Part shown: piece after piece, positions 9,216 to 18,872 of the stretch
How positions within the stretch are numbered: the first letter of the stretch is position 1
Layout of the letters: the number at the start of each line of letters is the position of its first letter
Assembly: GCA_034430425.1 (NCBI GenBank)
Contig: DAOUEK010000007.1
Coordinates: forward strand, 6,080-70,079
Direction of reading: 5' to 3'
Source: WVZH01 sp034430425
GTDB lineage: Bacteria > Chloroflexota > Anaerolineae > Anaerolineales > E44-bin32
DNA length: 64,000 nt
Made by a program: the position numbers and the translations under genes
Notes under the pieces: generated by a model
The model's database searches: none
The model's input: the letters and a program-made list of their open reading frames with translations, nothing else
What the model was told of the DNA's origin: nothing

Positions 9216-9606
9216 CTAGATACCCGAAAGACGAAAAACAGTTGTATATAATGGATCATGACGAATAGAAAAGCAGCTTTGCGCGGGAGCTATCCGTGCA
9301 GGCCTGATTGCCTCTCAGAAGCAAAACATGCGCGGTCACATTCGATATTTTTACACAGGATGACTTACCAAGAATTGGGTGACTTTCCCCACTAGGCGGG
9401 TCAACATTGTAACCTTCATGATTCTATGGAATACTAACCGCCAGCGCGGAGCTGAATTAACTCGCCAGTGCGGGAAAATTTGTATTGCGTTTCCCCTGGC
9501 CGGCGTTCAAGATAATGTAAAAATGAAGGGGAAAACGCGCAGAAGACAGGATAATAAAGACATAACACCCCCATAACCTAACCTTCGACCTTAGGAGGAA
9601 GACACA
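9216..9606. other. 391-bp leader of the CODH/ACS operon
   Basis: No credible gene is seen here. A TATAAT hexamer is at 9247-9252 without a good -35 box. A hairpin with arms TTTCCCCT (9490-9497) and AGGGGAAA (9527-9534), extendable by GCG/CGC around one bulged A, lies about 70 bases upstream of the first start. It could be part of a structured 5' leader. A strong ribosome-binding site, TAGGAGG, precedes the start at 9607. Confidence 0.4.
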
Positions 9607-9942
9607 ATGGAAAAAATAGTGATCAATGTGCCATCCATGTATGCGGATCACCATGTTCTATCTGTCAGGAACGCGCTCGACGGCCTCGAGGGAATCGAAG
9701 ATCTCTATGCCAGTTCGGCATGGAAACAACTGCTGATTACTTTTGACCCCAAGAAAATCAAACAAGCAAAGATCGAAGAAGCAATTATTGAAGCAGGGTA
9801 CCCAGTCGACGGTGCCGAACCAGCAGCGTTGGTTACCGCGAACGATATCAAGCGAGACCCGCAATGGCAAAAGCTCGGGTCTCGCTCCACGGAAACAAAC
9901 ATCGCGGATCTGAAGATGTCAGGCGAATTTCGTCGGTATTAA
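9607..9942 (+). CDS. Degenerate heavy-metal-associated (HMA-like) domain protein
   Basis: A 111-residue soluble protein. Residues 1-70 read like an HMA ferredoxin-fold domain: KIVINVPSMYADHHVLSVRNAL, then LEGIEDLYASSAWKQLLITFDP, then EEAIIEAGYPVDG. The MxCxxC metal loop of the family is replaced by MYADHH, so no cysteine is present, but His and Asp remain. The tail (residues 75-111) is polar with no recognisable motif. It is the first gene of the CODH/ACS operon, 18 bases upstream of cooS, with a TAGGAGG site. A role in metal handling for CODH is an inference from position. Confidence 0.6.
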   Translation: MEKIVINVPSMYADHHVLSVRNALDGLEGIEDLYASSAWKQLLITFDPKKIKQAKIEEAIIEAGYPVDGAEPAALVTANDIKRDPQWQKLGSRSTETNIADLKMSGEFRRY

Positions 9943-9960
9943 CCCAGGAGGATGACAGCG

Positions 9961-11955
9961 ATGGCAAAGAAAATGAGAACACCTGAAGAAGCGAGTCAAG
10001 ATCAAGCCACGATAAACATGCTTGCGTTTGCCCAGGAAATGGAATACGAGACTTCATTTTCCCGCGCAGATTCTATGGCCCCCTGCCCCATCGGCAGTGA
10101 TGGAATCTGTTGTAAGGTTTGCGGAATGGGGCCATGTCGTCTGGTGAAGGATGGCCAGACCGGGATTTGCGGTGCAACCGTTGAGACCGTCGGGGCACGC
10201 AATTTCGCCCGTATGGTTGCCGCTGGCGCCGCAGCTCACTCCGACCACGGCCGTGATCTGGCCTACACACTATTGGCGGCTGCCGAAGGTCACGCTCCGG
10301 ATTACCAGGTGCGGGACCCCGCTAAATTGAGAGAAATGGCCCATTATCTCGATGTTGAGGTAGATGGCAAATCATTGGAAGAACTCACTCTCGAAGTCGC
10401 CCGAAAAGCACTGGAAGAATTCGGCAAGCCAACTGGTGAGGTCGCCTACGTCAAACGCGCACCTGAGAAACGACAACAAATTTGGCACGATCTGGGAATT
10501 ACACCCCGCAATGTCGATCGTGAAATCGTTGAGATCATGCACCGCACGCACGTCGGCAACGACCAGGACGCAGAACATATTCTTGACCAAGCCTTGCGTG
10601 CTGCACTGGGTGATGGATGGGGCGGATCGATGCTCGCCACCGATCTTTCCGATGTACTCTTCGGCACGCCCGGCCCGGTCCTTACCGAATCGAACCTGGG
10701 AGTTTTCCAGCCGGATGAAGTCAACATCGTCATCCACGGCCACGAGCCCACGCTCTCCGAGATGATCGTGGCCGCCGCGCAGGACCCGGAATTGATCGAG
10801 TATGCGAAAACCAAGGGCGCCAAAGGCATCACCCTGGGCGGCATCTGCTGCACGGCAAACGAGACATTGATGCGTCAGGGCGTACCGCTGGCAGGCAACT
10901 TCCTGCAGCAGGAATTGGCCATCCTAACCGGAGCCGTCGAAGCCATGGTGGTCGATATCCAATGCATCATGCAGGGCATCGTGAAGCTCGCCGAACAATT
11001 TCACACCGAGGTGATCACCACATCACCCAAAGCGAAAATCACCGGCGCCACGCACATGGAATTCGATGAACACCGGGCCATGGAAATCGCCAAGGAAATC
11101 GTGCGAACTGCTTGCGACCGTTATCCCGAGCGAGGCGAAACTAAAATCCCCGATGAGCATACGCCCCTCATTCCTGGCTTTTCACATGAATACATCAACT
11201 ATGCCCTGGGTGGTCTCTACCGCGGTTCGCTCCGGCCGCTTAACGACGCGATCGCTTCCGGGCGCATTCGCGGTGTCGTAGCCAATATCGGCTGCAACAA
11301 CGCCCGCGTCTGCCACGACAAACTTCACCGCGAAGTTGTCACCGAGTTCATCAAGAACGACGTGCTCGTGGTCGAGACCGGCTGCGGCGCCATCGCCAGC
11401 GCCAAGCAAGGGTACATGACCCCCGAAGCGGCACTCGAACACGCCGGTCCGGGTCTCCGGGAAGTCTGTGAAGCCGTAGGGATCCCTCCCGTGCTTCACA
11501 TGGGTTCCTGTGTAGATAACTCTCGGATCTTGACCGTACTCGCCCAGATGGCCACAGAAGGCGGCCTGGGAGAAGACATCAGCGACATCCCCGCCGTGGG
11601 ACTGGCACCGGAATGGATGAGCGAGAAGGCCATCTCCATCGCCACCTACTGCGTTGCTTCTGGCGCCTATGTCATCCTGGGACACTCCAGTCCCGTCTCG
11701 GGCATCGAAGAAGTCACACGCCTGATCACCGACGGTTGGGAAGAGAAAGTCGGCGGCCGGTTGGAATTCTGCAACGCCAGCGACGAAATCGTTCGCCGAA
11801 GTCTGGCGCACATCGATAAAAAGCGCGCCGACCTCGGACTGCCCGAATATGACCCAAGCAAATGGGGGAAGAGTGGTGATTGGAGAATCCATGAACTTGT
11901 GGAAATGCCGTTGCCCGAACGTATTGAAGCCGCATACGGCAACCAGGCGAAGTAG
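9961..11955 (+). CDS. cooS: Anaerobic Ni-dependent carbon monoxide dehydrogenase catalytic subunit
   Basis: A 664-residue CODH (CooS/AcsA) that interconverts CO2 and CO at the Ni-Fe-S C cluster. The N-terminal cysteines for the D and B clusters are visible (C42, C50, C51, C54, C59, C70 in the CPIGSDGICCKVCGMGPC region). C-cluster segments follow: AAGAAAHSDHG, IGCNNARVCHD, TGCGAIASAKQGY and HMGSCVDNSR. Length fits the family. AGGAGG lies about 10 bases upstream of the ATG at 9961; an earlier ATG at 9952 overlaps this site. Followed 14 bases later by acsB, with which it would form the bifunctional CODH/ACS complex that feeds CO through an internal channel. Confidence 0.96.
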   Translation: MAKKMRTPEEASQDQATINMLAFAQEMEYETSFSRADSMAPCPIGSDGICCKVCGMGPCRLVKDGQTGICGATVETVGARNFARMVAAGAAAHSDHGRDLAYTLLAAAEGHAPDYQVRDPAKLREMAHYLDVEVDGKSLEELTLEVARKALEEFGKPTGEVAYVKRAPEKRQQIWHDLGITPRNVDREIVEIMHRTHVGNDQDAEHILDQALRAALGDGWGGSMLATDLSDVLFGTPGPVLTESNLGVFQPDEVNIVIHGHEPTLSEMIVAAAQDPELIEYAKTKGAKGITLGGICCTANETLMRQGVPLAGNFLQQELAILTGAVEAMVVDIQCIMQGIVKLAEQFHTEVITTSPKAKITGATHMEFDEHRAMEIAKEIVRTACDRYPERGETKIPDEHTPLIPGFSHEYINYALGGLYRGSLRPLNDAIASGRIRGVVANIGCNNARVCHDKLHREVVTEFIKNDVLVVETGCGAIASAKQGYMTPEAALEHAGPGLREVCEAVGIPPVLHMGSCVDNSRILTVLAQMATEGGLGEDISDIPAVGLAPEWMSEKAISIATYCVASGAYVILGHSSPVSGIEEVTRLITDGWEEKVGGRLEFCNASDEIVRRSLAHIDKKRADLGLPEYDPSKWGKSGDWRIHELVEMPLPERIEAAYGNQAK

Positions 11956-11969
11956 AGAGGGATAAAATT

Positions 11970-14264
11970 ATGTCACGTTACATTGCAACTCGCGCAATTC
12001 GAGGCGCTAACGCCATCGTAGACGAAGCCGAGAAGGAACTCACCAAGGCGATTGCTGAGAAGGGTGGCGATACACCCGTTGCCTTCCCCAACACAGCCTA
12101 TTATTTGCCCGTGATTCTCGGAATGCTGGGACACGAGGTCAGCAAATTGGCGGACCTCGAATTTGCACTGGACCACGCAAAAAGCTTACTCCACCCGATA
12201 CCCGACGAATCGCTCTGGACACCGTACCTCGGCGAGACACTGGACTCAGGTATGGCCACATTGCTCGCTGAAGAGATCATCGAGGGTGTCCGTTTCGTCT
12301 ATGGACAAGAACCCCAGCCCTACCCCGGGCTCGAATTGGCCGGCTCCACATCCTTCACCAGCCCCGACGCTGGAGGCAATGGCTCCAGCCCTAACGGAAA
12401 TGGGTATCTCAATGGACCTATCGACGATATCCAACTGCGTTCTTGGGGAATCCAATTGGTTGATGGACGCATGCCGGGTTTCGCGGCCATCGCCGGCGCG
12501 GCGCATTCCAATGAGGCCGCCGTCGCCATCGTTCGTGAGCTTCAAAAAAGGAACATCCTCACCTTTCTCGCGGGCAACGTCAATGGGCGTTCGATCATCG
12601 ATCAATTGGTCGAAGAAGACGTGGAGATGGGCTACGACACATATATCGTTCCCTTCAGCCGCGACACCATCGGGGCCATCTACCCGCTGGGCTTCGCCAC
12701 GCGATCCGCGCTCACCTTCGGGGGCATGAAGGGTGGTCAATGGCGAGATATCCTGCTCTACAATAAATTCCGAGTCTTCGCTTTCGTGATTGCCCTGGGC
12801 GAGGTCGACGATCTTAAGTACGCCACAGCCGCCGGCGCGATTTCGTACGGATTCCCCGTAATCGCCGACACGGTGATCCCCGAAATTTTGCCCACCGGCG
12901 TGACGCGCTACGAACATGTTATTTCCATGCCCTGGAACGAAATCGAAGGTGATACCGAAGAAGAGAAAGCCGCCAAGCTGGTCCAAAAAGCCATCGAGAT
13001 ACGCGGTGTTAAGGTGAAGATCAGCGAGGTCCCGGTTCCCGTTCCTTACGGATCGGCCTTCGAAGGCGAAGTGGTACGCAAGGCCGACATGCGCGTCGAG
13101 TTCGGCGGTAAACACAGCCGTGCGTTCGAATATCTCTACATGGATGATATGGACGCTGTCGAAGATGGAAAGATCGAAATCATCGGAGACGGTTTTGAAA
13201 AACTTGAAGAACAGGGCAGTATGGATCTTTGCATTCTGGTTAAAGTCGCCGGACGCAAAATGGAGAAGGACTTCGAGCCGGTTCTCGAACGCCAGATTCA
13301 CTACTTCGTGAATGGGGGATCCGGCATCCAGCACATCGGTCAGCGAGACATCACCTGGATCCGCATCAGCAATACGGCTGCCGAAAAAGGCTTCACCTTG
13401 AAGCACTTCGGCGACATCTTGCACGCGCGCTTCCATGATGATTTCGGATCGATCGTCGACAAGGTCGAAGTCGCCATCGTCACCGAACCCAAGGCGTATG
13501 CTGAGTGGCTGGAAAAAGCCCGCGCTGCCTACGACGAACGCAATCAACGCATCGGCGCAATGGTCGACGAGAGTGTGGAGACATTCTACTCCTGCACACT
13601 CTGCCAATCCTTCGCGCCGGACCACGTCTGCATCGTCAGTCCCGAGCGGCTCGGTCTGTGCGGCGCCTACAACTGGTTGGACTGCAAGGCCTCCCACCAG
13701 ATCAACCCCACCGGCCCGAACCAACCCATCAAGAAAGGCAATGACCTCGATCTGCAAAAAGGGTATTTCACCGGCATCAACGAGTACGCCGTTCAGGCAT
13801 CACACGGCAGTGTCAACGAAGTCGCCATGTACTCCATCATGGAGAACCCGATGACGGCATGTGGCTGCTTTGAATGCATCGCCATGCTCATCCCTGAAGC
13901 CAACGGCATCATGATCGTCAGCCGGGAGGACACCAGCATGACGCCAGCAGGCATGACCTTCTCGACTCTGGCGGGTGTGGCCGGCGGCGGACTGCAAACA
14001 CCGGGTGTGATGGGACACGGTAAGTTCTACATCACCAGCCCCAAATTCATTTCCGCCGACGGCGGATTCAAACGTGTGGTTTGGATGTCCTCCGTTCTGA
14101 AAGAACAGATGGCGGAAGAACTCACCCAGGTGGCTGAGCGAGAAGGTGATCCGGGTCTGCTCGACAAGATCGCCGATGAAACCGTCTGCACCGATGTGGA
14201 AGGATTGCTGGAACACCTTCAAAAGAAGGGACATCCAGCACTCGAGATGGAACCAATGATGTAA
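11970..14264 (+). CDS. acsB: CO-methylating acetyl-CoA synthase (ACS) subunit
   Basis: A 764-residue bacterial-type ACS that assembles acetyl-CoA from CO, a corrinoid-bound methyl group and CoA at the A cluster. It has the full N-terminal CODH-contacting domain that archaeal subunits lack. A-cluster ligands are visible: C542 and C545 in CTLCQSF, the cysteines in GLCGAYNWLDC, and the Cys-Gly-Cys at 631-633 (ACGCFEC) that binds the distal nickel. A Gly/Ser/Asn-rich linker of about 20 residues near 130 is longer than usual and accounts for part of the extra length over the roughly 730 residues of Moorella AcsB. It lies between cooS and acsD in one operon. Confidence 0.96.
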   Translation: MSRYIATRAIRGANAIVDEAEKELTKAIAEKGGDTPVAFPNTAYYLPVILGMLGHEVSKLADLEFALDHAKSLLHPIPDESLWTPYLGETLDSGMATLLAEEIIEGVRFVYGQEPQPYPGLELAGSTSFTSPDAGGNGSSPNGNGYLNGPIDDIQLRSWGIQLVDGRMPGFAAIAGAAHSNEAAVAIVRELQKRNILTFLAGNVNGRSIIDQLVEEDVEMGYDTYIVPFSRDTIGAIYPLGFATRSALTFGGMKGGQWRDILLYNKFRVFAFVIALGEVDDLKYATAAGAISYGFPVIADTVIPEILPTGVTRYEHVISMPWNEIEGDTEEEKAAKLVQKAIEIRGVKVKISEVPVPVPYGSAFEGEVVRKADMRVEFGGKHSRAFEYLYMDDMDAVEDGKIEIIGDGFEKLEEQGSMDLCILVKVAGRKMEKDFEPVLERQIHYFVNGGSGIQHIGQRDITWIRISNTAAEKGFTLKHFGDILHARFHDDFGSIVDKVEVAIVTEPKAYAEWLEKARAAYDERNQRIGAMVDESVETFYSCTLCQSFAPDHVCIVSPERLGLCGAYNWLDCKASHQINPTGPNQPIKKGNDLDLQKGYFTGINEYAVQASHGSVNEVAMYSIMENPMTACGCFECIAMLIPEANGIMIVSREDTSMTPAGMTFSTLAGVAGGGLQTPGVMGHGKFYITSPKFISADGGFKRVVWMSSVLKEQMAEELTQVAEREGDPGLLDKIADETVCTDVEGLLEHLQKKGHPALEMEPMM

Positions 14265-14399
14265 AACCGGGAAAGAGAGTTCAGAGGTCGGGATTCGAAA
14301 CCGGAATGCACACCACCGCAATCAACGAACGGCATTCCGCGCCCAGATCACCGGTCTCTATGCCCTTTCTTGTCCATTACGCAGGAGGATCGAATTCCA
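14265..14399. other. Spacer between acsB and acsD with a hairpin
   Basis: No gene seen. Arms CGGAATGC (14302-14309) and GCATTCCG (14332-14339) can pair over a 22-nt loop. No T-run follows, so it is not an obvious terminator; it may be an mRNA processing or stability element within the operon. Confidence 0.35.
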
Positions 14400-15371
14400 A
14401 TGACAGTTGAAATCCCTAAGGTAAAGTACACCGGCAGCGTGCGCCAGGTAACCCTTGGCGCCACAGCCGACGACGGCGGAACGCGGAAAAGCACGTTAAC
14501 CATCGGCGGCGAGACGACTATGCCGTTTATGCTGCATGAGGGCAACCTGCCCAACCGTCCAGCCCTCGCGCTGGAAATTCGCGATCGCAAACCGGAGGAT
14601 TGGTCCGAGTTGCTCCATGAAATCTGGGGAGATGCGATCGACGATCCGGCCGCCTGGGCCAGGGCAGCCGAAGAAGCTGGCGCCGACTTGATCTATCTAA
14701 AACTCAGCGCCACGACCAGCGATGGCAATCCAAATACCCCGGAAAACGTAAAGAAGGTTGTGCGGCAAGTCCTGGAAGCCACAGGACTACCCCTGGCTGT
14801 GATCGGACCCGGGCAAGCCGACCTGGACAATGACTTGATCGTCGCCGTTGCCGAAGAAGGTAAGGGCGAACGCTTGCTGCTCGGTCTCTGTGAGGAGAAC
14901 AATTACCGCACCATCGTCGCCGCCGCCCTGGCGCACGATCACCTCGTCCAATCAAAGACCCCCATGGACGTCAATCTCTCCAAGCAGTTGGTTATCCTGA
15001 TTCACGACATGGGATTGCCGCTCGAACGCATCGTCATGGATCCAACCACAGGCGCATTAGGATACGGAATTGAATACGGATATTCCGTCATGGAGCGCCT
15101 TCGCCTGGCTGCACTGGGGGGCGATGCGATGACTCAACAACCGATGATCGTTACACCAGGTGAGGAAACCTGGAAAGTAAAGGAAGCCAAAGTCGGAGAA
15201 GGTGTCCCGGAAACATGGGGAGACTGGAAGCAGCGTGCGCTTGATTGGGAAGCCATTACGGCCACTGCAATCATTCACTCGGGAGCCGATCTCGTCGTGT
15301 TGCGACATCCCGAAACGCTCACACGCGTTCGTCACCTGATCGACGATCTGATCCAAACCCAAGCGGCCTGA
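14400..15371 (+). CDS. acsD: Corrinoid/iron-sulfur protein small subunit (ACS/CODH delta subunit)
   Basis: A 323-residue TIM-barrel protein of the CdhD/AcsD family. Together with AcsC it carries the cobalamin that ferries the methyl group from AcsE to AcsB. Recognisable segments are MPFMLHEGNLPNRPALALEI near residue 45, GADLIYLKLSATTSDGNPNTPENV, and IVMDPTTGALGYGIEYGYSVMERLRLAAL. The chosen ATG has AGGAGG about 11 nt upstream; an in-frame ATG at 14370 lacks a site. It is followed 18 bases later by acsC. Confidence 0.93.
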   Translation: MTVEIPKVKYTGSVRQVTLGATADDGGTRKSTLTIGGETTMPFMLHEGNLPNRPALALEIRDRKPEDWSELLHEIWGDAIDDPAAWARAAEEAGADLIYLKLSATTSDGNPNTPENVKKVVRQVLEATGLPLAVIGPGQADLDNDLIVAVAEEGKGERLLLGLCEENNYRTIVAAALAHDHLVQSKTPMDVNLSKQLVILIHDMGLPLERIVMDPTTGALGYGIEYGYSVMERLRLAALGGDAMTQQPMIVTPGEETWKVKEAKVGEGVPETWGDWKQRALDWEAITATAIIHSGADLVVLRHPETLTRVRHLIDDLIQTQAA

Positions 15372-15389
15372 CAAGCGCGGAGGAAGAAG

Positions 15390-16733
15390 ATGGCATTAAC
15401 CGGACTAGAGATATACAAACTACTACCACAAACCAATTGCAAGGATTGCGGTTTCCCCACCTGTTTGGCATTCGCCATGAAATTGGCAGCTAAGCAAGCC
15501 TCATTGGATGACTGCCCTCACGTAAGCGACGAAGCCAAAGCCAAACTTGAATCAGCTTCCGCACCACCGATCCGCCTGATCGAACTAACGAATGCAGATG
15601 GTGAAGTGAAAGTTGGGAACGAGACGGTTCTCTTTCGGCATGAGAAAACGTTCTATAACCGAAGTGGTCTCTTCTTAAGACTAAAGGACGATGAAGGCAT
15701 TGATGCGCTCAAGGACAAAGTTACGGAGGCATGCGCCTTCCACGTGGATTACGTTGGCATTGACCTTTACCTGGACGGCTTTGCCGTCGAGGCTTCTTCG
15801 GCGGACCCGGCAACCTTTGCTGCGGCAGTGAAAGCCGTACACGAAACCGGCAAGAAGCCGCTAATCCTGATCGCCGCTTCAGCAGAACTGGCAAAGGCAG
15901 GGCTGGAAGCAGCAGAAGGTGCGCGGCCACTACTCTACACGGCCGATACAAGCAACTGGGAAGCCATGGCTGAAATCGCCAGAGAGAAAAGTGTTCCCCT
16001 GGCTGTGCGCGCCGAAACACTTGATGGCCTGGCGGAACTGACCCAACAGCTAAAAGCGGCCGGCGTTGAAGACCTCGTGCTGGATCCTCTGCTTGGTGGA
16101 TATCATGATTCACTCCACAAACTCACCGCCATCCGACGTTTGGCACTCAAGGAAACATTTCGACCCCTTGGATACCCGATCATCAGTTTCCCCGGAGCTG
16201 TATCTGAAGCCGATGAAACGCTGCTCGCCACCGAACAGATTGCAAAATACGGCGGGTTGATCGTCCTCAATTCTTTCAATCCTGCCAGCCTGTACGCCTT
16301 GCTGGTGCTGCGGCAGAACATCTACACCGACCCGCAGAAACCGATCCAGGTTCAACCCGGTTTGTACGAGATCAACGATCCCAAACCCGACTCACCGCTT
16401 CTGGTGACGACCAACTTCTCGATCACCTACTTCTCGGTCGCAAATGAAGTCGAGGGTGCTGGAAATCCCGGATGGTTGCTGGTCGCCGACTCGGAAGGAA
16501 TGAGCGTGCTTACCGCCTGGGCGGCGGGTAAATTCGATGCGGAGCGAATCGCAAAGGATATCAACGCTTTCAACGTCGCTGATAAGGTCGGACATAAAAA
16601 GCTGGTCATTCCAGGTCACGTCGCCACCATCTCAGGCGAGTTAGAAGAGGAGTTACCAGGCTGGGAGATCATGGTCGGGCCGCGCGAAGCTGTTGATATT
16701 AAAGGGTACCTCGACAGCATGTGGCATAATTGA
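15390..16733 (+). CDS. acsC: Corrinoid/iron-sulfur protein large subunit (ACS/CODH gamma subunit)
   Basis: A 447-residue subunit with the N-terminal [4Fe-4S] domain: cysteines 17, 20, 25 and 42 in TNCKDCGFPTC and DDCPHV. A TIM barrel and a C-terminal cobalamin-binding domain follow (LVTTNFSITYFSVANEVE near 340, and LVIPGHVATISGELEEELPGW near the end). It carries the Co centre that accepts methyl from methyl-H4folate. The start has GAGGAAGA upstream. The next gene, after a 142-bp gap with a long palindrome, encodes the reductive activator of this protein. Confidence 0.94.
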   Translation: MALTGLEIYKLLPQTNCKDCGFPTCLAFAMKLAAKQASLDDCPHVSDEAKAKLESASAPPIRLIELTNADGEVKVGNETVLFRHEKTFYNRSGLFLRLKDDEGIDALKDKVTEACAFHVDYVGIDLYLDGFAVEASSADPATFAAAVKAVHETGKKPLILIAASAELAKAGLEAAEGARPLLYTADTSNWEAMAEIAREKSVPLAVRAETLDGLAELTQQLKAAGVEDLVLDPLLGGYHDSLHKLTAIRRLALKETFRPLGYPIISFPGAVSEADETLLATEQIAKYGGLIVLNSFNPASLYALLVLRQNIYTDPQKPIQVQPGLYEINDPKPDSPLLVTTNFSITYFSVANEVEGAGNPGWLLVADSEGMSVLTAWAAGKFDAERIAKDINAFNVADKVGHKKLVIPGHVATISGELEEELPGWEIMVGPREAVDIKGYLDSMWHN

Positions 16734-16822
16734 ACTTGCGCGCCCGGACTGATCCAACGCCGCATGGTAGATTTCGACATGCGCAGCAGGTTTCGTTCTT
16801 TGAGAGAGAACATGAAGCAGGC

Positions 16823-16850
16823 ATCGAGACGTTGCGCGCAACGTCTCGAT
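16823..16850. repeat. Perfect 28-bp palindrome between acsC and the corrinoid activator gene
   Basis: Left arm ATCGAGACGTTGCG is followed directly by its exact reverse complement. As RNA this folds to a 12-bp stem with a CGCG loop. No T-run follows, so it could be a processing or stability element, a weak terminator, or a protein-binding dyad. It lies 26 bases upstream of the GTG start of the activator gene. Confidence 0.7.
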
Positions 16851-16875
16851 ACATATACCACAGGTAGAAACCAAC

Positions 16876-18804
16876 GTGGCAACCCATAAAGTGCACTTTC
16901 TGCCGATGGATATAAGCGTTGAGGTGCCCACCGGGGCACTCATCACGGACGCCATCCACCAAGCCAAAATTGAAATACTGCAGCCTTGCGGCGGCCAGGG
17001 GCGCTGCGGTCGCTGCGCTGTCATCATCGAAGGCGAGGGCGCCCGAAGGCGTTCTACCATCCGCATCTCTGCGGAAGACGTCGCTGCCGGATACGCACTC
17101 GCTTGCCAGACGGTCATCGAAGGCGGTCTTACGGTCACGATTCCGGAACAGGAAAAAATCGAGCGACGTCTGGTGACGGATAAATCTGCACGAAAAGTCG
17201 AGCTGCCCTTCGAATACGATCCGGCCGTACATCAAACCATACGTGTTTTTCAACTCGAACTATCACAGCCCTCGATCAACGACAGCCTGGACGACCTCAG
17301 CCGATTGCGTCAGGCACTCAAAGAACAAGGCGTGATTCATTTGGACGCACCCTTATCCGTACTGCAGCGTTTGGGAGAAACGCTGCGTCAGGCTTCCTGG
17401 TCGCCATGGGTGGTGGTCGATTTCGATGCACCAGGGAGTGAAGCAGCGGAATTGATCGATATACAGCCTGATCCCATTCAGCCCTTCGGCCTCGCTATCG
17501 ACATTGGCACAACAACCGTCACGGCATTTCTCGTCGACCTGATCAGCGGTGAAGTAAAAAACTCGGCCTCGGAGTACAACGGGCAGATCGCCCGCGGCGA
17601 AGACGTGATCTCCCGCATCGTATTCGCCGGCAAGGAAGACGGTCTGCAAACACTCAGCGCTTTGGTACGCGAGACCATCGACACCTTGCTCGACCGCCTG
17701 CAAAAACGCACCGGGGTTTCCCCACAACAGATCTATAAGGTCAGTGTATCGGGAAACACCACGATGATGCACCTTTTTCTCGGCATCCCGCCGGAAACCA
17801 TTCGTCTCATGCCCTACGTTCCCACCGCCAACCAGCCTTCTTTCTTTCGCGCCCAGGAATTGGACCTAAATATCTACCCGCTGGCATCGGTAGACTGCCT
17901 GCCTGCCGTTGCTTCGTACGTCGGTGCAGACATCACCGCCGGGGTGCTGGCAAGTAAACTGTCTGACGCCGTAGACCTGACTCTCTTCATCGACGTGGGA
18001 ACGAACGGAGAAACCGTTCTGGGAACCAATGAATGGATGGTCACCTGCGCTTGCTCGGCGGGTCCGGCTTTTGAAGGCGCTGGCGTTGTCGACGGTATGC
18101 GGGCCACACTGGGCGCCATTGAAGAGGTGTGGGTGAACACGCACACTTTCGAACCCACTATTCGCGTGATCGGGGGTGAAAAACCGACAGGGATTTGCGG
18201 CTCCGGCTTGATATCCCTCCTGGCGGAAATGTTCGTCACCGGCGTCGTGGACCGCGCCGGCAATTTCAAGCTGGACATCGACACCCCGCGTGTACGAAAA
18301 GGGAAATACGGCCCGGAATACGTCGTCGCCTGGGGCAAAGACACCCAGCATGGCAACGACATTACCTTGAAAAAGGTGGATGTAGATAATCTCATGCGCG
18401 CCAAAGCGGCGATATATGCCGGCTTCAGCGTCTTGGCCAGCAGCGTCGGCGTCGATCTGGACGACGTACAGCAAATGCTGATCGGCGGCTCATTTGGTCA
18501 ATATATCAACGTCGAGAACGCCATCAAGATCGGTTTGCTCCCCGATCTCCCCTGGGACAGATTCCACTTTCTCGGAAACACTTCCGTTCTTGGAAGTTAC
18601 ATGGCGCTCCTCTCGCATGAGGCACGCGCACAAATTCTCTCCATTGCCGAAAAGATGACGTACGTGGAACTCTCAGCGGACAACACGTTTTTCGATGCCT
18701 TTACCGCCGCGCTTTTCCTGCCGCACACCGAGATCGATCGTTTTCCCAGTGTGGCTGAAATTTGGGAGCGGCATACGACAAGAAACGGATCTGGCAGCGA
18801 ATAA
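16876..18804 (+). CDS. acsV: ATP-dependent reductive activator of corrinoid protein (RACo, ASKHA/DUF4445)
   Basis: A 642-residue protein with an N-terminal [2Fe-2S] ferredoxin domain (C38, C44, C47, C77 in PCGGQGRCGRC and ALACQTV), a linker, and a C-terminal ASKHA ATPase region. The latter shows GLAIDIGTTTVTAFLVDL (about 205), SGNTTMMHLFLGI, DVGTNGETVLG and GICGSGLISLLAEM. RACo reduces inactive Co(II) back to Co(I) on the corrinoid/iron-sulfur protein at the expense of ATP. The start is GTG. Its place directly downstream of acsDC agrees with this role. It corresponds to AcsV (orf7) of acetogen acs clusters. Confidence 0.9.
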   Translation: MATHKVHFLPMDISVEVPTGALITDAIHQAKIEILQPCGGQGRCGRCAVIIEGEGARRRSTIRISAEDVAAGYALACQTVIEGGLTVTIPEQEKIERRLVTDKSARKVELPFEYDPAVHQTIRVFQLELSQPSINDSLDDLSRLRQALKEQGVIHLDAPLSVLQRLGETLRQASWSPWVVVDFDAPGSEAAELIDIQPDPIQPFGLAIDIGTTTVTAFLVDLISGEVKNSASEYNGQIARGEDVISRIVFAGKEDGLQTLSALVRETIDTLLDRLQKRTGVSPQQIYKVSVSGNTTMMHLFLGIPPETIRLMPYVPTANQPSFFRAQELDLNIYPLASVDCLPAVASYVGADITAGVLASKLSDAVDLTLFIDVGTNGETVLGTNEWMVTCACSAGPAFEGAGVVDGMRATLGAIEEVWVNTHTFEPTIRVIGGEKPTGICGSGLISLLAEMFVTGVVDRAGNFKLDIDTPRVRKGKYGPEYVVAWGKDTQHGNDITLKKVDVDNLMRAKAAIYAGFSVLASSVGVDLDDVQQMLIGGSFGQYINVENAIKIGLLPDLPWDRFHFLGNTSVLGSYMALLSHEARAQILSIAEKMTYVELSADNTFFDAFTAALFLPHTEIDRFPSVAEIWERHTTRNGSGSE

Positions 18805-18872
18805 ACTCGTTGTAGAATCGATTTATAAAGACGATTACACAAGGATTTGTTGAAGCTTACTAGGTGGTAGAA

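Noticed and set aside
9379..9576. A 65-codon frame in the CODH leader
   Set aside because: No ribosome-binding site, no motif, and it overlaps the hairpin region.
12246..13757. A long open frame of 503 codons on the minus strand inside acsB
   Set aside because: Composition and lack of motifs mark it as the antisense shadow of the acsB coding sequence.
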